The notes: a model not told the origin generated them from the letters alone. Positions 26,688-36,269 are shown, counted from the first letter of the stretch. The stretch: 64,000 nt of DNA from Candidatus Accumulibacter propinquus (GCA_016714935.1 JADKBU010000012.1:55532-119531), one strand, 5' to 3'. Numbers and translations: made by a program.

Positions 26688-26772
26688 GCCGACGTGGTGA
26701 AATTGGTATACACGCTATCTTGAGGGGGTAGTGACTTCGGTCGTATGAGTTCGAGTCTCATCGTCGGCACCA
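26688..26772 (+). tRNA. tRNA-Leu (anticodon GAG)
   Basis: Acceptor arm GCCGACG (26688-26694) pairs with CGTCGGC (26762-26768), followed by discriminator A and an encoded CCA. The D-arm is GTG...CAC. The anticodon stem is CTATC/GGTAG with loop TTGAGGG, giving anticodon GAG (reads CUC/CUU). A long variable arm, typical of tRNA-Leu, is present, and the T-arm is TGAG-TTCGAGT-CTCA. It lies between secG and nuoA on the same strand. Confidence 0.97.
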
Positions 26773-26837
26773 GAGGAGCCCTCCGGGTGGGGTGGCTGCA
26801 GTCTGTAGTGTGAATTGAAGCGCTTGTGGGGCGGATC

Positions 26838-27212
26838 ATGCTGGAAAGCTATTTCCCGGTATTTGTCTTCATACTGATTGGCGTCGCTTTCGGTTTTGCG
26901 CCCGTCGTGGCTGGTCTGGTGGTTGCACCGCACCGCCCGGACAGCGAAAAACTTTCCCCTTACGAGTGTGGCTTCGAAGCCTTCGAAGATGCGCGCATGA
27001 AGTTCGATGTGCGCTACTACCTGATCGCCATCATCTTCATCCTGTTCGACCTCGAAGTGGCATTCCTGTTGCCCTGGGCGACGATCTTCAAGGAAATCGC
27101 GCAAACCGAGTCCGTGCGCTGGTTCGGTTTCATCGAGATGCTGGTTTTTATCGCCATCCTGGTCGTCGGCTACCTCTATGCCTGGGCCAAGGGCGCTCTG
27201 GATTGGGAGTGA
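26838..27212 (+). CDS. nuoA: NADH-quinone oxidoreductase subunit A
   Basis: A 124-aa membrane subunit of complex I with three helices. Family signatures are SPYECGFEAFEDARMKFDVR (residues 39-58) and LFDLEVAFLLPWA. The ATG at 26838 gives MLESYFPVFVFILIG, matching homologues; a GTG 12 nt earlier is in frame. It is the first gene of the 14-gene nuo operon, 65 nt after tRNA-Leu; nuoB follows 3 nt later. Confidence 0.96.
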   Translation: MLESYFPVFVFILIGVAFGFAPVVAGLVVAPHRPDSEKLSPYECGFEAFEDARMKFDVRYYLIAIIFILFDLEVAFLLPWATIFKEIAQTESVRWFGFIEMLVFIAILVVGYLYAWAKGALDWE

Positions 27213-27215
27213 GCG

Positions 27216-27692
27216 ATGGGCATTGAAGGCATTCTGCAAGAAGGCTTCGTCACGACCACGGCTGACAAGCTGATCAACTATGTCCGCACGGGTTCGATGT
27301 GGCCAATGAGTTTCGGGCTCGCCTGCTGCGCCATCGAGATGATTCACGCGGGTTGCTCGCGGTACGATCTGGACCGCTTCGGCATCGTTTTTCGCCCAAG
27401 TCCTCGTCAATCCGACGTGATGATCGTTGCCGGCACGCTGACCAACAAGATGGCCCCGGCCCTGCGCAAGGTCTACGACCAGATGGCAGAGCCGCGCTGG
27501 GTGGTTTCGATGGGTTCCTGCGCCAATGGCGGCGGCTACTATCACTACGCTTACTCTGTGGTGCGTGGCTGTGACCGAATCGTTCCCGTCGATATCTACG
27601 TGCCCGGTTGTCCGCCGACCGCCGAGGCGCTGATTTATGGGCTCATTCAGTTGCAGAACAAGATCCGCCGTACGAACACCATCGCCCGCTGA
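27216..27692 (+). CDS. nuoB: NADH-quinone oxidoreductase subunit B
   Basis: A 158-aa peripheral-arm subunit that holds the terminal [4Fe-4S] cluster N2 donating electrons to quinone. Cluster cysteines are visible in FGLACCAIEM (tandem Cys-Cys), MGSCANGGGYYHYAYS and YVPGCPPTAEALIYG. The protein is complete and of normal length. Confidence 0.97.
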   Translation: MGIEGILQEGFVTTTADKLINYVRTGSMWPMSFGLACCAIEMIHAGCSRYDLDRFGIVFRPSPRQSDVMIVAGTLTNKMAPALRKVYDQMAEPRWVVSMGSCANGGGYYHYAYSVVRGCDRIVPVDIYVPGCPPTAEALIYGLIQLQNKIRRTNTIAR

Positions 27693-27715
27693 ACAAAACC
27701 AACCGAGAGTGAGCC

Positions 27716-28312
27716 ATGTCCGCCAAGCTGGAAGCGCTTAGTCACAACCTGCAAAAGCATCTCGGCGATCGAGTGAAGTCCCTGAGGGAGGCGCTCGGTG
27801 AAGTGACCATCGAGGTTGATGCCGCCGACTATCTTGTCGTGATGCAGACGCTCCGTGATCAACCCGAGTTGTCCTTCGAAGAATTGATCGACCTTTGTGG
27901 TGTCGATTATTCCACGTACGGGAACGTACAGCGGGTGGGCGGGCGATTCGCGGTGGTCAGTCACCTGCTGTCGATCAGTCACAACTGGCGGCTGCGTGTG
28001 CGTTGCTTTGCGATGGATGACAACTTCCCCTCGCTACCGTCGGTTACCTCGGTCTGGAGCAGCGTTAACTGGTTCGAGCGCGAGGCCTTTGACCTGCTGG
28101 GCATCGTTTTCCCGGGGCACAACGACTTGCGCCGCATCCTTACCGATTACGGCTTCGTCGGGCATCCGTTCCGCAAGGATTTTCCGATCTCCGGCTACGT
28201 GGAAATGCGTTACGACCCCGAGCAGCAGCGGGTCATTTATCAGCCGGTGACCATTGAGCCCCGCGAAGTCACGCCGCGGATCGTTCGCGAAGCGACCTAC
28301 GGGAACGTCTAA
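27716..28312 (+). CDS. nuoC: NADH-quinone oxidoreductase subunit C
   Basis: A 198-aa peripheral-arm subunit (30-kDa type). The family signature is EREAFDLLGIVFPGHNDLRR, followed by ILTDYGFVGHPFRKDFPISG and a C-terminal EPREVTPRIVRE. It is separate from NuoD, unlike the NuoCD fusion of enterobacteria. It starts 23 nt after nuoB. Confidence 0.97.
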   Translation: MSAKLEALSHNLQKHLGDRVKSLREALGEVTIEVDAADYLVVMQTLRDQPELSFEELIDLCGVDYSTYGNVQRVGGRFAVVSHLLSISHNWRLRVRCFAMDDNFPSLPSVTSVWSSVNWFEREAFDLLGIVFPGHNDLRRILTDYGFVGHPFRKDFPISGYVEMRYDPEQQRVIYQPVTIEPREVTPRIVREATYGNV

Positions 28313-28313
28313 C

Positions 28314-29567
28314 ATGCCTGAACTTCGCAACTTCACCTTGAACTTCGGGCCGCAGCACCCGGCCGCGCATGGTGTTCTGCGCATGGTGCTCGAACTTGAC
28401 GGCGAAGTGGTGATGCGTGCCGATCCGCATATCGGTCTGCTGCACCGGGCTACCGAGAAACTCGCCGAGAACAAGACCTGGATCCAGTCCTTGCCATACA
28501 TGGACCGGCTCGACTATGTCTCGATGATGTGCAACGAGCACGCTTATTGTCTGGCGGTCGAGAAGCTCTTGCAGATCGAGGTGCCGCTCCGCGCGCAGTA
28601 CATTCGCGTGATGTTTGACGAAATCACACGCATCCTCAATCACTTGCTCTGGGTCGGCTGCCACGGTCTCGACGTCGGGGCAATGACGATGGTGCTCTAC
28701 GCCTTCCGTGAACGCGAAGACCTGGTTGATGCCTACGAAGCGGTGTCGGGTGCGCGCATGCACGCTGCCTACTACCGACCGGGTGGCGTGTACCGTGATC
28801 TGCCCGACCGCCTGCCGCAGTACCAGGAATCGAAGTGGAAGAGTGCCGCGCAGATCAAGCCCTTCAACGAGGCGCGCAGCGGTTCCCTGCTCGATTTCCT
28901 TGACGATTTCGTCGGTCGGTTCCCGAAACTGCTCGACGAGTACGAAACACTCCTGACCGACAATCGGATCTGGAAACAGCGTCTGGTGAACGTGGGTATC
29001 GTCTCGCCGGAGCGCGCATTGCAGCGCGGCTTTAGCGGCCCGATGCTGCGCGGTTCCGGCATTGCCTGGGATCTGCGCAAGAAGCAGCCCTATGAAGTCT
29101 ATGACCGGCTCGATTTCGATATCCCCGTGGGGGTTACCGGTGACTCCTACGATCGCTATCTGGTGCGCATGGAAGAGATGCGGCAGTCGAACCGGATTGT
29201 CCGGCAATGCATCGACTGGTTGCGCCAGAACCCCGGCCCGGTGATGTCCGACAATCACAAGGTTGCGCCGCCGGATCGCGAGGCCATGAAGTCCAATATG
29301 GAAGAGTTGATCCACCACTTCAAGTTGTGTACCGAAGGCATCCACGTGCCGGAGGGCGAAGCCTACTCGGCAGTTGAGCACCCGAAGGGGGAATTCGGCA
29401 TCTATCTGCTCTCCGACGGCGCCAACAAGCCGTATCGCCTGAAAATCCGCGCGCCTGGCTATGTGCACCTGTCGGCAATGGACGAAATGGTGCGTGGGCA
29501 CATGCTGGCCGACGTGGTGACGATCATTGGTTCCCAGGACGTTGTTTTTGGCGAGATAGACCGCTGA
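28314..29567 (+). CDS. nuoD: NADH-quinone oxidoreductase subunit D
   Basis: A 417-aa (49-kDa) subunit that forms the quinone site with NuoB. Signatures: FGPQHPAAHGVLRMVLELDG at the N-terminus, HIGLLHRATEKLAE, YVSMMCNEHAYCLAVEKLL, and the C-terminus KIRAPGYVHLSAMDEMVRG. It ends GSQDVVFGEIDR, as in the family. ATG at 28314 lies 1 nt after the nuoC stop. Confidence 0.97.
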   Translation: MPELRNFTLNFGPQHPAAHGVLRMVLELDGEVVMRADPHIGLLHRATEKLAENKTWIQSLPYMDRLDYVSMMCNEHAYCLAVEKLLQIEVPLRAQYIRVMFDEITRILNHLLWVGCHGLDVGAMTMVLYAFREREDLVDAYEAVSGARMHAAYYRPGGVYRDLPDRLPQYQESKWKSAAQIKPFNEARSGSLLDFLDDFVGRFPKLLDEYETLLTDNRIWKQRLVNVGIVSPERALQRGFSGPMLRGSGIAWDLRKKQPYEVYDRLDFDIPVGVTGDSYDRYLVRMEEMRQSNRIVRQCIDWLRQNPGPVMSDNHKVAPPDREAMKSNMEELIHHFKLCTEGIHVPEGEAYSAVEHPKGEFGIYLLSDGANKPYRLKIRAPGYVHLSAMDEMVRGHMLADVVTIIGSQDVVFGEIDR

Positions 29568-30040
29568 TGCTGACTTCAGAATCCCTCAAGAGAATTGATC
29601 GCGAAATTGCCAAGTACCCGGCCGACCAGAAACAGTCGGCGGTGATGGCGGCTCTGGCGATCGCGCAGGAAGAGCAGGGCTGGCTACCCAGCGAGGCCAT
29701 CGAGAGTGTGGCCAACTATCTCGGCATGGCGCCGATTGCCGCCTATGAAGTGGCCAGCTTCTACAACATGTATGACCTCAGGCCGGTCGGCAAGTACAAG
29801 GTGTCGGTGTGCACCAATCTGCCGTGCATGCTCTCCGGAGGCGTCGATGCCGGGGAATATCTGAAGCAGAAGCTGGGAATCGGTTATAACGAAACGACGC
29901 CGGATGGCCTGATCACGCTCAAGGAGAGCGAATGCATGGGTGCCTGCGGTGACGCGCCGGTGGTGATCATCAATAACCGTCGCATGTGCAGTTGGATGCA
30001 GCCCGAGCAAATCGACAAACTGCTGGCGGAGCTCAAGTAA
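29567..30040 (+). CDS. nuoE: NADH-quinone oxidoreductase subunit E
   Basis: A 157-aa thioredoxin-like [2Fe-2S] subunit of the NADH-dehydrogenase module (cluster N1a). Cluster cysteines are in VCTNLPCMLSGG and ESECMGACGDAPVV. The start overlaps the nuoD stop (TGATG), and its own stop overlaps nuoF (TAATG), indicating tight coupling. Confidence 0.97.
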   Translation: MLTSESLKRIDREIAKYPADQKQSAVMAALAIAQEEQGWLPSEAIESVANYLGMAPIAAYEVASFYNMYDLRPVGKYKVSVCTNLPCMLSGGVDAGEYLKQKLGIGYNETTPDGLITLKESECMGACGDAPVVIINNRRMCSWMQPEQIDKLLAELK

Positions 30041-31368
30041 TGGCGATTCTCGGTGCAATCAACCCGATGCTCAGCGTCGGCCTGGATGGCGACAACGCCT
30101 GGCGCCTCGCGGATTACGTCAAACGCGGTGGCTATACGGCGCTGCGTCGCATTCTCGAAGAGAAGGTGTCGCAGGGTGATGTCATCAACGAAGTCAAGAA
30201 ATCGGTCCTGCGCGGCCGCGGTGGTGCCGGTTTCCCGACCGGTCTCAAGTGGAGTTTCATGCCGCGCTCGTTTCCCGGCGACAAGTACGTGGTGTGCAAT
30301 TCTGATGAGGGCGAGCCGGGAACCTTCAAGGACCGCGACATCCTGCGCTACAACCCGCACTCGGTGATCGAGGGGATGGCCATCGCTGCCTACGCGATGG
30401 GTGCCGGGCGTGGATACAACTATATTCACGGTGAAGTATGGGAAATCTACCAGCGCTTCGAGGAAGCATTGGACGAAGCGCGGGCGGCGGGATTTATCGG
30501 CAACGATCTGCTGGGTTCGGGTTTCAGCTTCGATCTCTTTGCGCATCATGGCTACGGGGCCTACATCTGCGGCGAAGAAACGGCGTTGCTGGAATCGATT
30601 GAGGGCAAGAAGGGGCAGCCACGGTTCAAGCCGCCATTTCCCGCCTCATTCGGTCTCTACGGGAAGCCGACGACGATCAACAACACCGAGACCTTTGCTT
30701 CTATCCCCTACATCATGAATCTCGGCGGCGAGAGCTATCTCGAAGCCGGCAAGGCGAACAATGGCGGGACCAAGCTTTTTTCGGTGTCCGGCCACGTCAA
30801 TCGGCCCGGCAACTACGAGGTACCGCTGGGCACGCCTTTCGCGACGCTGCTCGAAATGGCCGGTGGCATGCGCGCGGGCCGGAAACTGAAGGCCTGCATA
30901 CCGGGGGGTTCTTCCGCGCCGGTGGTCCCGGCAGCCACGATGATGGACTGTACCATGGACTACGACTCGATCAGCAAGGCGGGCTCCATGCTTGGGTCGG
31001 GTGCGGTCATCGTCATGGACGAGACGACCTGCATGGTCAAGGCGCTGGAGCGCCTGTCGTTCTTTTACTACGAAGAATCGTGCGGACAATGCACGCCGTG
31101 TCGTGAAGGCACGAGTTGGCTGTACAAGGTGGTGCAGCGAATCGAAGGAGGGCAGGGGCGCTCCGATGACCTCGAACTGCTCGCGAGCGTCACCACGAAC
31201 ATCATGGGGCGCACCATTTGTGCGCTCGGCGATGCTGCCTCGATGCCGGTCCAGAGCTTCATCAAGCATTTTCGCGACGAATTCGCGTACCACATCGAAC
31301 ACAGGAAGTGCCTCGTGCCCGTTGATGTCCAGCGCGCCGGCAGCGGCTTCTTTACGGCAACGGCTTAG
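30040..31368 (+). CDS. nuoF: NADH-quinone oxidoreductase subunit F
   Basis: A 442-aa NADH- and FMN-binding subunit. NADH/FMN motifs are LRGRGGAGFPTGLKWSF and CNSDEGEPGTFKDRD, followed by GAYICGEETALLESIEG. Cluster N3 ligands are in ESCGQCTPCREGTSW, with the fourth cysteine in GRTICALGDAAS. Length is normal. Confidence 0.97.
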   Translation: MAILGAINPMLSVGLDGDNAWRLADYVKRGGYTALRRILEEKVSQGDVINEVKKSVLRGRGGAGFPTGLKWSFMPRSFPGDKYVVCNSDEGEPGTFKDRDILRYNPHSVIEGMAIAAYAMGAGRGYNYIHGEVWEIYQRFEEALDEARAAGFIGNDLLGSGFSFDLFAHHGYGAYICGEETALLESIEGKKGQPRFKPPFPASFGLYGKPTTINNTETFASIPYIMNLGGESYLEAGKANNGGTKLFSVSGHVNRPGNYEVPLGTPFATLLEMAGGMRAGRKLKACIPGGSSAPVVPAATMMDCTMDYDSISKAGSMLGSGAVIVMDETTCMVKALERLSFFYYEESCGQCTPCREGTSWLYKVVQRIEGGQGRSDDLELLASVTTNIMGRTICALGDAASMPVQSFIKHFRDEFAYHIEHRKCLVPVDVQRAGSGFFTATA

Positions 31369-31379
31369 GGTACGAGACG

Positions 31380-33707
31380 ATGGAAATCGAAATCGACGGC
31401 AAGGTGGCGCAAGTGCCCGACGGCAGCACGATCATGGATGCTGCGCAGCAGCTCGGCGCCTATATCCCGCATTTCTGCTATCACAAGAAGCTTTCGATCG
31501 CCGCCAACTGCCGCATGTGCCTGGTGCAGGTGGAGAAGGCGCCGAAGCCGTTGCCCGCCTGTGCCACACCAGTGACCAATGGCATGAAAGTGTTTACGCA
31601 CTCCGAACTGGCCATCAAGGCGCAGAAGGGTGTAATGGAGTTTCTGCTGATCAATCACCCACTCGATTGTCCGATCTGTGATCAGGGGGGCGAGTGTCAA
31701 CTGCAGGATCTGGCCGTGGGTTATGGTGGCAGTGCCTCACGCTTTCAGGAAGACAAGCGGGTTGTCTTTCACAAGGATGTGGGTTCGCTGATCTCGATGC
31801 AGGAGATGGCGCGGTGCATCCACTGCACGCGTTGCGTCCGCTTCGGACAGGAGATCGCTGGCGTCATGGAACTGGGCATGGCCAGCCGCAACATGCACTC
31901 CGAGATCATGACCTTTGTCGGTCGCTCAGTCGACTCCGAGCTTTCCGGCAACATGATCGATCTTTGCCCGGTTGGCGCGCTGACTTCCAAGCCCTTCCGC
32001 TATTCTGCCCGCAGCTGGGAGTTGTCGCGGCGTCGGTCGATCAGTCCGCACGATAGCATCGGCGCCAACCTGACCGTACAGATCAAGAACAATGTGGTCA
32101 TGCGCGTGTTGCCGCGCGACAACGAAGAGGTCAACGAGTGCTGGATCTCGGACAAGGATCGCTTTTCCTACGAGGCGCTCAATTCACCGGCACGCCTGGG
32201 CAAGCCGATGGTCCGCGTGGATGGCGCACTGCGCGAGGTTGAGTGGAGCGTTGCTCTCGATTACGTCTCGCATGCGCTCAAGGATGTCGTCGGCAGCAGC
32301 GGTGCCGACTCGCTAGCGTCCCTGGCCTCGCCGCATGCGACCCTCGAGGAATTGTACCTGCTCCAGAAAATGACTCGCGCCCTCGGTTCGGGGAGCATTG
32401 ACTTTCGTCCACGGCGACGCGACTTTTCAACTGACGGCAAGCTTGCCGGCGTGCCGTGGCTGGGCCTCAGGCTCTCCGAAATCAAGGACCTCGACAGTGC
32501 TCTGGTGGTCGGCAGTTTCCTGCGCAAGGACCATCCACTGTTCGCGCAACGTCTGCGTCAGCTCGGCAAGAAGTGGGGCAAGGTCAGCCTGCTGTCTGTC
32601 GGTGGCGACGATCCGCTGATCAGGTTGCACGCACAGCTGACGGTGTCCCCGGCCGACCTGCCGCTGGCCCTTGCCGCGGTAGTCAAGTCTGCGGCGCAAC
32701 TCAGGAGCGAGGCCGTGCCGGCGGGTCTCGATTCGGTGGAACCCTGCGCAAGCAGCCAGGCCATCGCCAAGAGCCTGGTCGAAGGTGAAAAGAGCGCCAT
32801 TTTCCTGGGGAATGTCGCCGAGCAGCATCCGCACGCAGCTCAACTACACGCCCTGGCGCTTGAACTCGCGCGCCTGACCGGGGCCAGTTGCGGATTTATC
32901 GGGGAAGCGGCCAACAGTGTCGGGGGCTACGTTGCCAAGGCGCTGCCGACAGCGCTCAATGCCTACGAAATGTTCGCGCAGCCCCGCAAGGCCTACGTCC
33001 TGCTCGGCGTCGAACCGGACCTCGACTGCCACAATCCGCAACAGGCGGTGGCTGCGCTCAAAGCTGCAGCGCTGGTCGTTGCGTTGACCCCATTCAGCGA
33101 CGGCGCGGTGCGTGAGTACGCCGATGTGCTGCTGCCGATTACCCCTTTCAGCGAAACTTCCGGGACCTTCGTCAACACCGAGGGTCGCGCGCAGAGTTTC
33201 AACGGAGTCGTGCGTCCCTTCGGCGATGCGCGCCCGGCGTGGAAAGTCCTGCGCGTGCTCGGCAATCTGCTGAACCTGCCGGGTTTCGACCAGGCGTCAA
33301 GCGAGCAGGTGCGAGACGAAATCATCCCTTCAGGTGAGGGCTTCGCCGGCGGCCTGAGCAATGGTCTCAACGGCGTTCCCCTGGCATTGCCTGTGACGAT
33401 TGGCGGCCTGCAACGCATCGCCGATGTGCCGATTCACTTCGCCGACGCTCTGGCCCGCCGCGCACCCGCGCTGCAGAAGACGCGCGATGCCGCTGCACCG
33501 ACGGCACGCTTGAGCGCGCCGACCTTGGCCACCCTGGGTGTCACGGACGGTGCCCAGGTGCGTCTCAGGCAGGCGAATGGCGAAGCCGTGCTCACCGCCA
33601 GAGTTGACGAGAGCGTTCCTGCAGGTTGTGTGCGGGTCGCCGCGGGCCACGCGTCAACTGCTACGCTCGGTGAAATGTTCGGTGCCATCAACGTGGAGCG
33701 TGCATGA
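31380..33707 (+). CDS. nuoG: NADH-quinone oxidoreductase subunit G
   Basis: A 775-aa iron-sulphur subunit. The N-terminal ferredoxin-like [2Fe-2S] domain has HFCYHKKLSIAANCRMCLV and PACATP. The His-Cys [4Fe-4S] segment (LINHPLDCPICDQGGECQLQ) and a further cluster segment (IHCTRCVRFGQEIAG) follow. The rest is a degenerate molybdopterin-oxidoreductase-like domain. The stop overlaps nuoH by 4 nt (ATGA). Confidence 0.96.
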   Translation: MEIEIDGKVAQVPDGSTIMDAAQQLGAYIPHFCYHKKLSIAANCRMCLVQVEKAPKPLPACATPVTNGMKVFTHSELAIKAQKGVMEFLLINHPLDCPICDQGGECQLQDLAVGYGGSASRFQEDKRVVFHKDVGSLISMQEMARCIHCTRCVRFGQEIAGVMELGMASRNMHSEIMTFVGRSVDSELSGNMIDLCPVGALTSKPFRYSARSWELSRRRSISPHDSIGANLTVQIKNNVVMRVLPRDNEEVNECWISDKDRFSYEALNSPARLGKPMVRVDGALREVEWSVALDYVSHALKDVVGSSGADSLASLASPHATLEELYLLQKMTRALGSGSIDFRPRRRDFSTDGKLAGVPWLGLRLSEIKDLDSALVVGSFLRKDHPLFAQRLRQLGKKWGKVSLLSVGGDDPLIRLHAQLTVSPADLPLALAAVVKSAAQLRSEAVPAGLDSVEPCASSQAIAKSLVEGEKSAIFLGNVAEQHPHAAQLHALALELARLTGASCGFIGEAANSVGGYVAKALPTALNAYEMFAQPRKAYVLLGVEPDLDCHNPQQAVAALKAAALVVALTPFSDGAVREYADVLLPITPFSETSGTFVNTEGRAQSFNGVVRPFGDARPAWKVLRVLGNLLNLPGFDQASSEQVRDEIIPSGEGFAGGLSNGLNGVPLALPVTIGGLQRIADVPIHFADALARRAPALQKTRDAAAPTARLSAPTLATLGVTDGAQVRLRQANGEAVLTARVDESVPAGCVRVAAGHASTATLGEMFGAINVERA

Positions 33708-34756
33708 TGGTCGATGCGCTGCAGGGATTGTTGCAAGGCCTTTTCGGGTCGTTGTTTCCACTGGTGTGGACCGTTCTCAAGATCGTTCTGATCATCGCGC
33801 CGCTGCTTCTCGCCGTCGCATACCTGACATTCTGGGAGCGCAAGGTCATCGGCTGGATGCAGGTGCGGATCGGACCCAACCGTGTCGGTCCCTGGGGTTT
33901 GATACAGCCCATTGCCGACGGCCTGAAACTGCTGCTCAAGGAAGTCGTGATCCCCACCGGGTCGGACAAGAGTGTCTTCCTGCTGGCCCCGATGTTCGCC
34001 TTTGCGCCGGCTCTCGCCGCCTGGGCGGTGATTCCGTTCAACGACACGCTGGTGCTGGCGAACGTCAACGCGAGTCTGCTCTACATCATGTCGATTACCT
34101 CGATCGGTGTGTATGGCATCATCCTTTCCGGATGGGCTTCGAACTCCAAATACGCGTTCCTCGGCGGCATGCGTTCCGCGGCGCAGATGATTTCCTATGA
34201 AGTGGCCATGGGCCTGGCGCTGGTCGTGGTACTGATGGTGTCCAACAGCCTCAACCTCGGCGATATCGTCAAGGGTCAAGGGCGGGGCTATTTCGCCGAG
34301 CACGGACTCGGATTCCTCTCCTGGAACTGGTTGCCGCTGCTGCCGATGTTCGTCGTCTATCTGGTGGCCATCGTCGCCGAGACCAACCGCGCGCCTTTCG
34401 ACCTCGCTGAAGGCGAATCGGAGATCGTCGGCTTCCATGTCGAGTACTCGGGAATGGCTTTCGCGGTGTTCTTCCTGGCCGAGTACGCCAACATGATCCT
34501 GGTGTCGACGTTGACCTCGACGCTGTTCCTCGGCGGTTGGCTGTCGCCGGTGGGCTTCCTGCCCGATGGCATCCTGTGGCTGTTCCTGAAGATTTCTGCC
34601 GTGCTGTTCGTCTTCCTCTGGATTCGCGCCACTTTCCCCCGCTATCGCTACGACCAGATCATGCGTCTGGGCTGGAAGGTGTTCATCCCGCTGTGTCTGA
34701 TCTGGCTGGTCGTCGTCGGGACCTGGATGATGTCACCGCTGAACATCTGGAAGTGA
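33704..34756 (+). CDS. nuoH: NADH-quinone oxidoreductase subunit H
   Basis: A 350-aa membrane subunit with eight or more helices that links the quinone site to the proton-pumping arm. Signatures: TFWERKVIGWMQVRIGPNRV, GLIQPIADGLKLLLKE, ETNRAPFDLAEGESEIVGFH and the acidic loop that follows. Starts at ATGATG; either ATG is possible, and 33704 is coupled to nuoG. Confidence 0.97.
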   Translation: MMVDALQGLLQGLFGSLFPLVWTVLKIVLIIAPLLLAVAYLTFWERKVIGWMQVRIGPNRVGPWGLIQPIADGLKLLLKEVVIPTGSDKSVFLLAPMFAFAPALAAWAVIPFNDTLVLANVNASLLYIMSITSIGVYGIILSGWASNSKYAFLGGMRSAAQMISYEVAMGLALVVVLMVSNSLNLGDIVKGQGRGYFAEHGLGFLSWNWLPLLPMFVVYLVAIVAETNRAPFDLAEGESEIVGFHVEYSGMAFAVFFLAEYANMILVSTLTSTLFLGGWLSPVGFLPDGILWLFLKISAVLFVFLWIRATFPRYRYDQIMRLGWKVFIPLCLIWLVVVGTWMMSPLNIWK

Positions 34757-34766
34757 GAGGCTAGCC

Positions 34767-35255
34767 ATGGGTTCGATGAGGGAAATTTTCAACAGCCTCC
34801 TGCTCAGGGAGTTGTTCAAGGGGCTGTCGGTGACCGGGCGCTACATGTTCGCCCGCAAGATCACCGTACAGTATCCGGAAGAGAAGACGCCGCAGAGCTT
34901 CCGCTTTCGCGGTCTGCATGCGCTGCGGCGCTATCCGAATGGCGAGGAGCGCTGCATTGCCTGCAAGTTGTGTGAGGCGGTGTGTCCGGCGCTGGCCATT
35001 ACCATTGAATCGGATCAGCGCGACGACGGTTCGCGGCGCACCACACGCTACGACATCGACCTGACCAAATGCATCTTCTGCGGCTTCTGTGAAGAGGCGT
35101 GCCCGGTCGATGCCATCGTCGAAACACGTATTTACGAGTACCACGGGGAAACGCGTGGCGACCTCTATTACACCAAGCCGATGTTGCTGGCCAATGGTGA
35201 CCGCTACGAAGATCAGATCGCTGCGGACCGCGAACTCGACTCGAAATACCGCTGA
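34767..35255 (+). CDS. nuoI: NADH-quinone oxidoreductase subunit I
   Basis: A 162-aa ferredoxin-type subunit with two [4Fe-4S] motifs, CIACKLCEAVCPALAI and CIFCGFCEEACPVDAIVE, that pass electrons to cluster N2. The N-terminal amphipathic region KGLSVTGRYMFARKITVQYP is typical. It lies 10 nt after nuoH. Confidence 0.97.
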   Translation: MGSMREIFNSLLLRELFKGLSVTGRYMFARKITVQYPEEKTPQSFRFRGLHALRRYPNGEERCIACKLCEAVCPALAITIESDQRDDGSRRTTRYDIDLTKCIFCGFCEEACPVDAIVETRIYEYHGETRGDLYYTKPMLLANGDRYEDQIAADRELDSKYR

Positions 35256-35267
35256 CAGGCCGACACG

Positions 35268-35870
35268 ATGGAATTCAAGACCTTCGTTTTCTACTTTCTC
35301 TCGGCGATCCTGGTGTTCGCCGGATTGCGTGTGATTACTTCGCGTAACCCGGTACACGCGGCGCTGTATCTGGTGTTGGCGTTCTTTACCGCGAGTGGCG
35401 TCTGGATGCTGTTGCAGGCCGAATTCCTGGCCATTGCACTGGTTCTGGTTTATGTCGGTGCGGTGATGGTGCTGTTCCTGTTTGTGGTGATGATGCTCGA
35501 CATCAATCTCGATCGCCTGCGTGAAGGATTCTGGAGTTACCTGCCGCTGGGCGCGATCATTGGACTGTTGATGGTCGCGGAGATGGGCCTGGTCCTCGGC
35601 GGCAACTACCTGGGGCTACTGGAGAGCAGCGTGCGGCAGGCGACTACCGAAGATAGCAACGTGCAGGCCATTGGACGCCTGATGTTTACCGAATACGTTT
35701 ATCCCTTCGAGCTGGCATCGGTGATCCTTCTCGTCGGAATCATTGCCGCAGTGGCCCTGACGCAGCGAGCGAAGAGAACGAACAAGTCGGTCAGCCCCTC
35801 GCAGCAGGTCTTCGTGAAAGCCAGGGACCGCGTGCGCGTGTTGCAGATGCCCGCCGAGAAGAGCGACTGA
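35268..35870 (+). CDS. nuoJ: NADH-quinone oxidoreductase subunit J
   Basis: A 200-aa membrane subunit with five helices. Family signatures are TSRNPVHAALYLVLAFFTAS and LVLVYVGAVMVLFLFVVMML, then YPFELASVILLVGIIAAVAL near residue 145. The C-terminal tail is basic and Ser-rich. Confidence 0.96.
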   Translation: MEFKTFVFYFLSAILVFAGLRVITSRNPVHAALYLVLAFFTASGVWMLLQAEFLAIALVLVYVGAVMVLFLFVVMMLDINLDRLREGFWSYLPLGAIIGLLMVAEMGLVLGGNYLGLLESSVRQATTEDSNVQAIGRLMFTEYVYPFELASVILLVGIIAAVALTQRAKRTNKSVSPSQQVFVKARDRVRVLQMPAEKSD

Positions 35871-35961
35871 CGAGACACGTGTCTGCGGCCGGACCCAGAC
35901 CCAAACCAAGACCGGGTGGCGCCGAGCGCACCACCCCATGCAGAAGAATCAGGGAGGAACC

Positions 35962-36267
35962 TTGCTTACACTGTCCCATTTTTTGATCCTGGGCGCGATT
36001 CTCTTCGCGATCAGCGTCGTCGGCATCTTCCTCAACCGCAAGAACCTGATCATCATACTGATGTCGATCGAGTTGATGCTGCTGGCGGTGAACATGAACT
36101 TCATCGCCTTTTCTCACTACCTTCAGGACCTCGCCGGGCAGGTGTTCGTCTTCTTCATCTTGACTGTCGCTGCCGCCGAGTCGGCAATCGGGTTGGCGAT
36201 TCTCGTGGTGCTGTTCCGCAACCTGAAAACCATCCATGTGGATGATCTGGACAGCCTGAAGGGTTGA
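35962..36267 (+). CDS. nuoK: NADH-quinone oxidoreductase subunit K
   Basis: A 101-aa membrane subunit with three helices. Core signature: GIFLNRKNLIIILMSIELML, with the conserved Glu (in IELML) used in proton translocation, and VAAAESAIGLAILVVLFRN. The TTG at 35962 is chosen because it gives MLTLSHFLILGAILFAISVV and the usual 101-residue length, and AGGGAGGA lies 3-4 nt upstream. An ATG at 35938 would add eight residues that include the ribosome-binding site itself. Confidence 0.95.
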   Translation: MLTLSHFLILGAILFAISVVGIFLNRKNLIIILMSIELMLLAVNMNFIAFSHYLQDLAGQVFVFFILTVAAAESAIGLAILVVLFRNLKTIHVDDLDSLKG

Positions 36268-36269
36268 AC

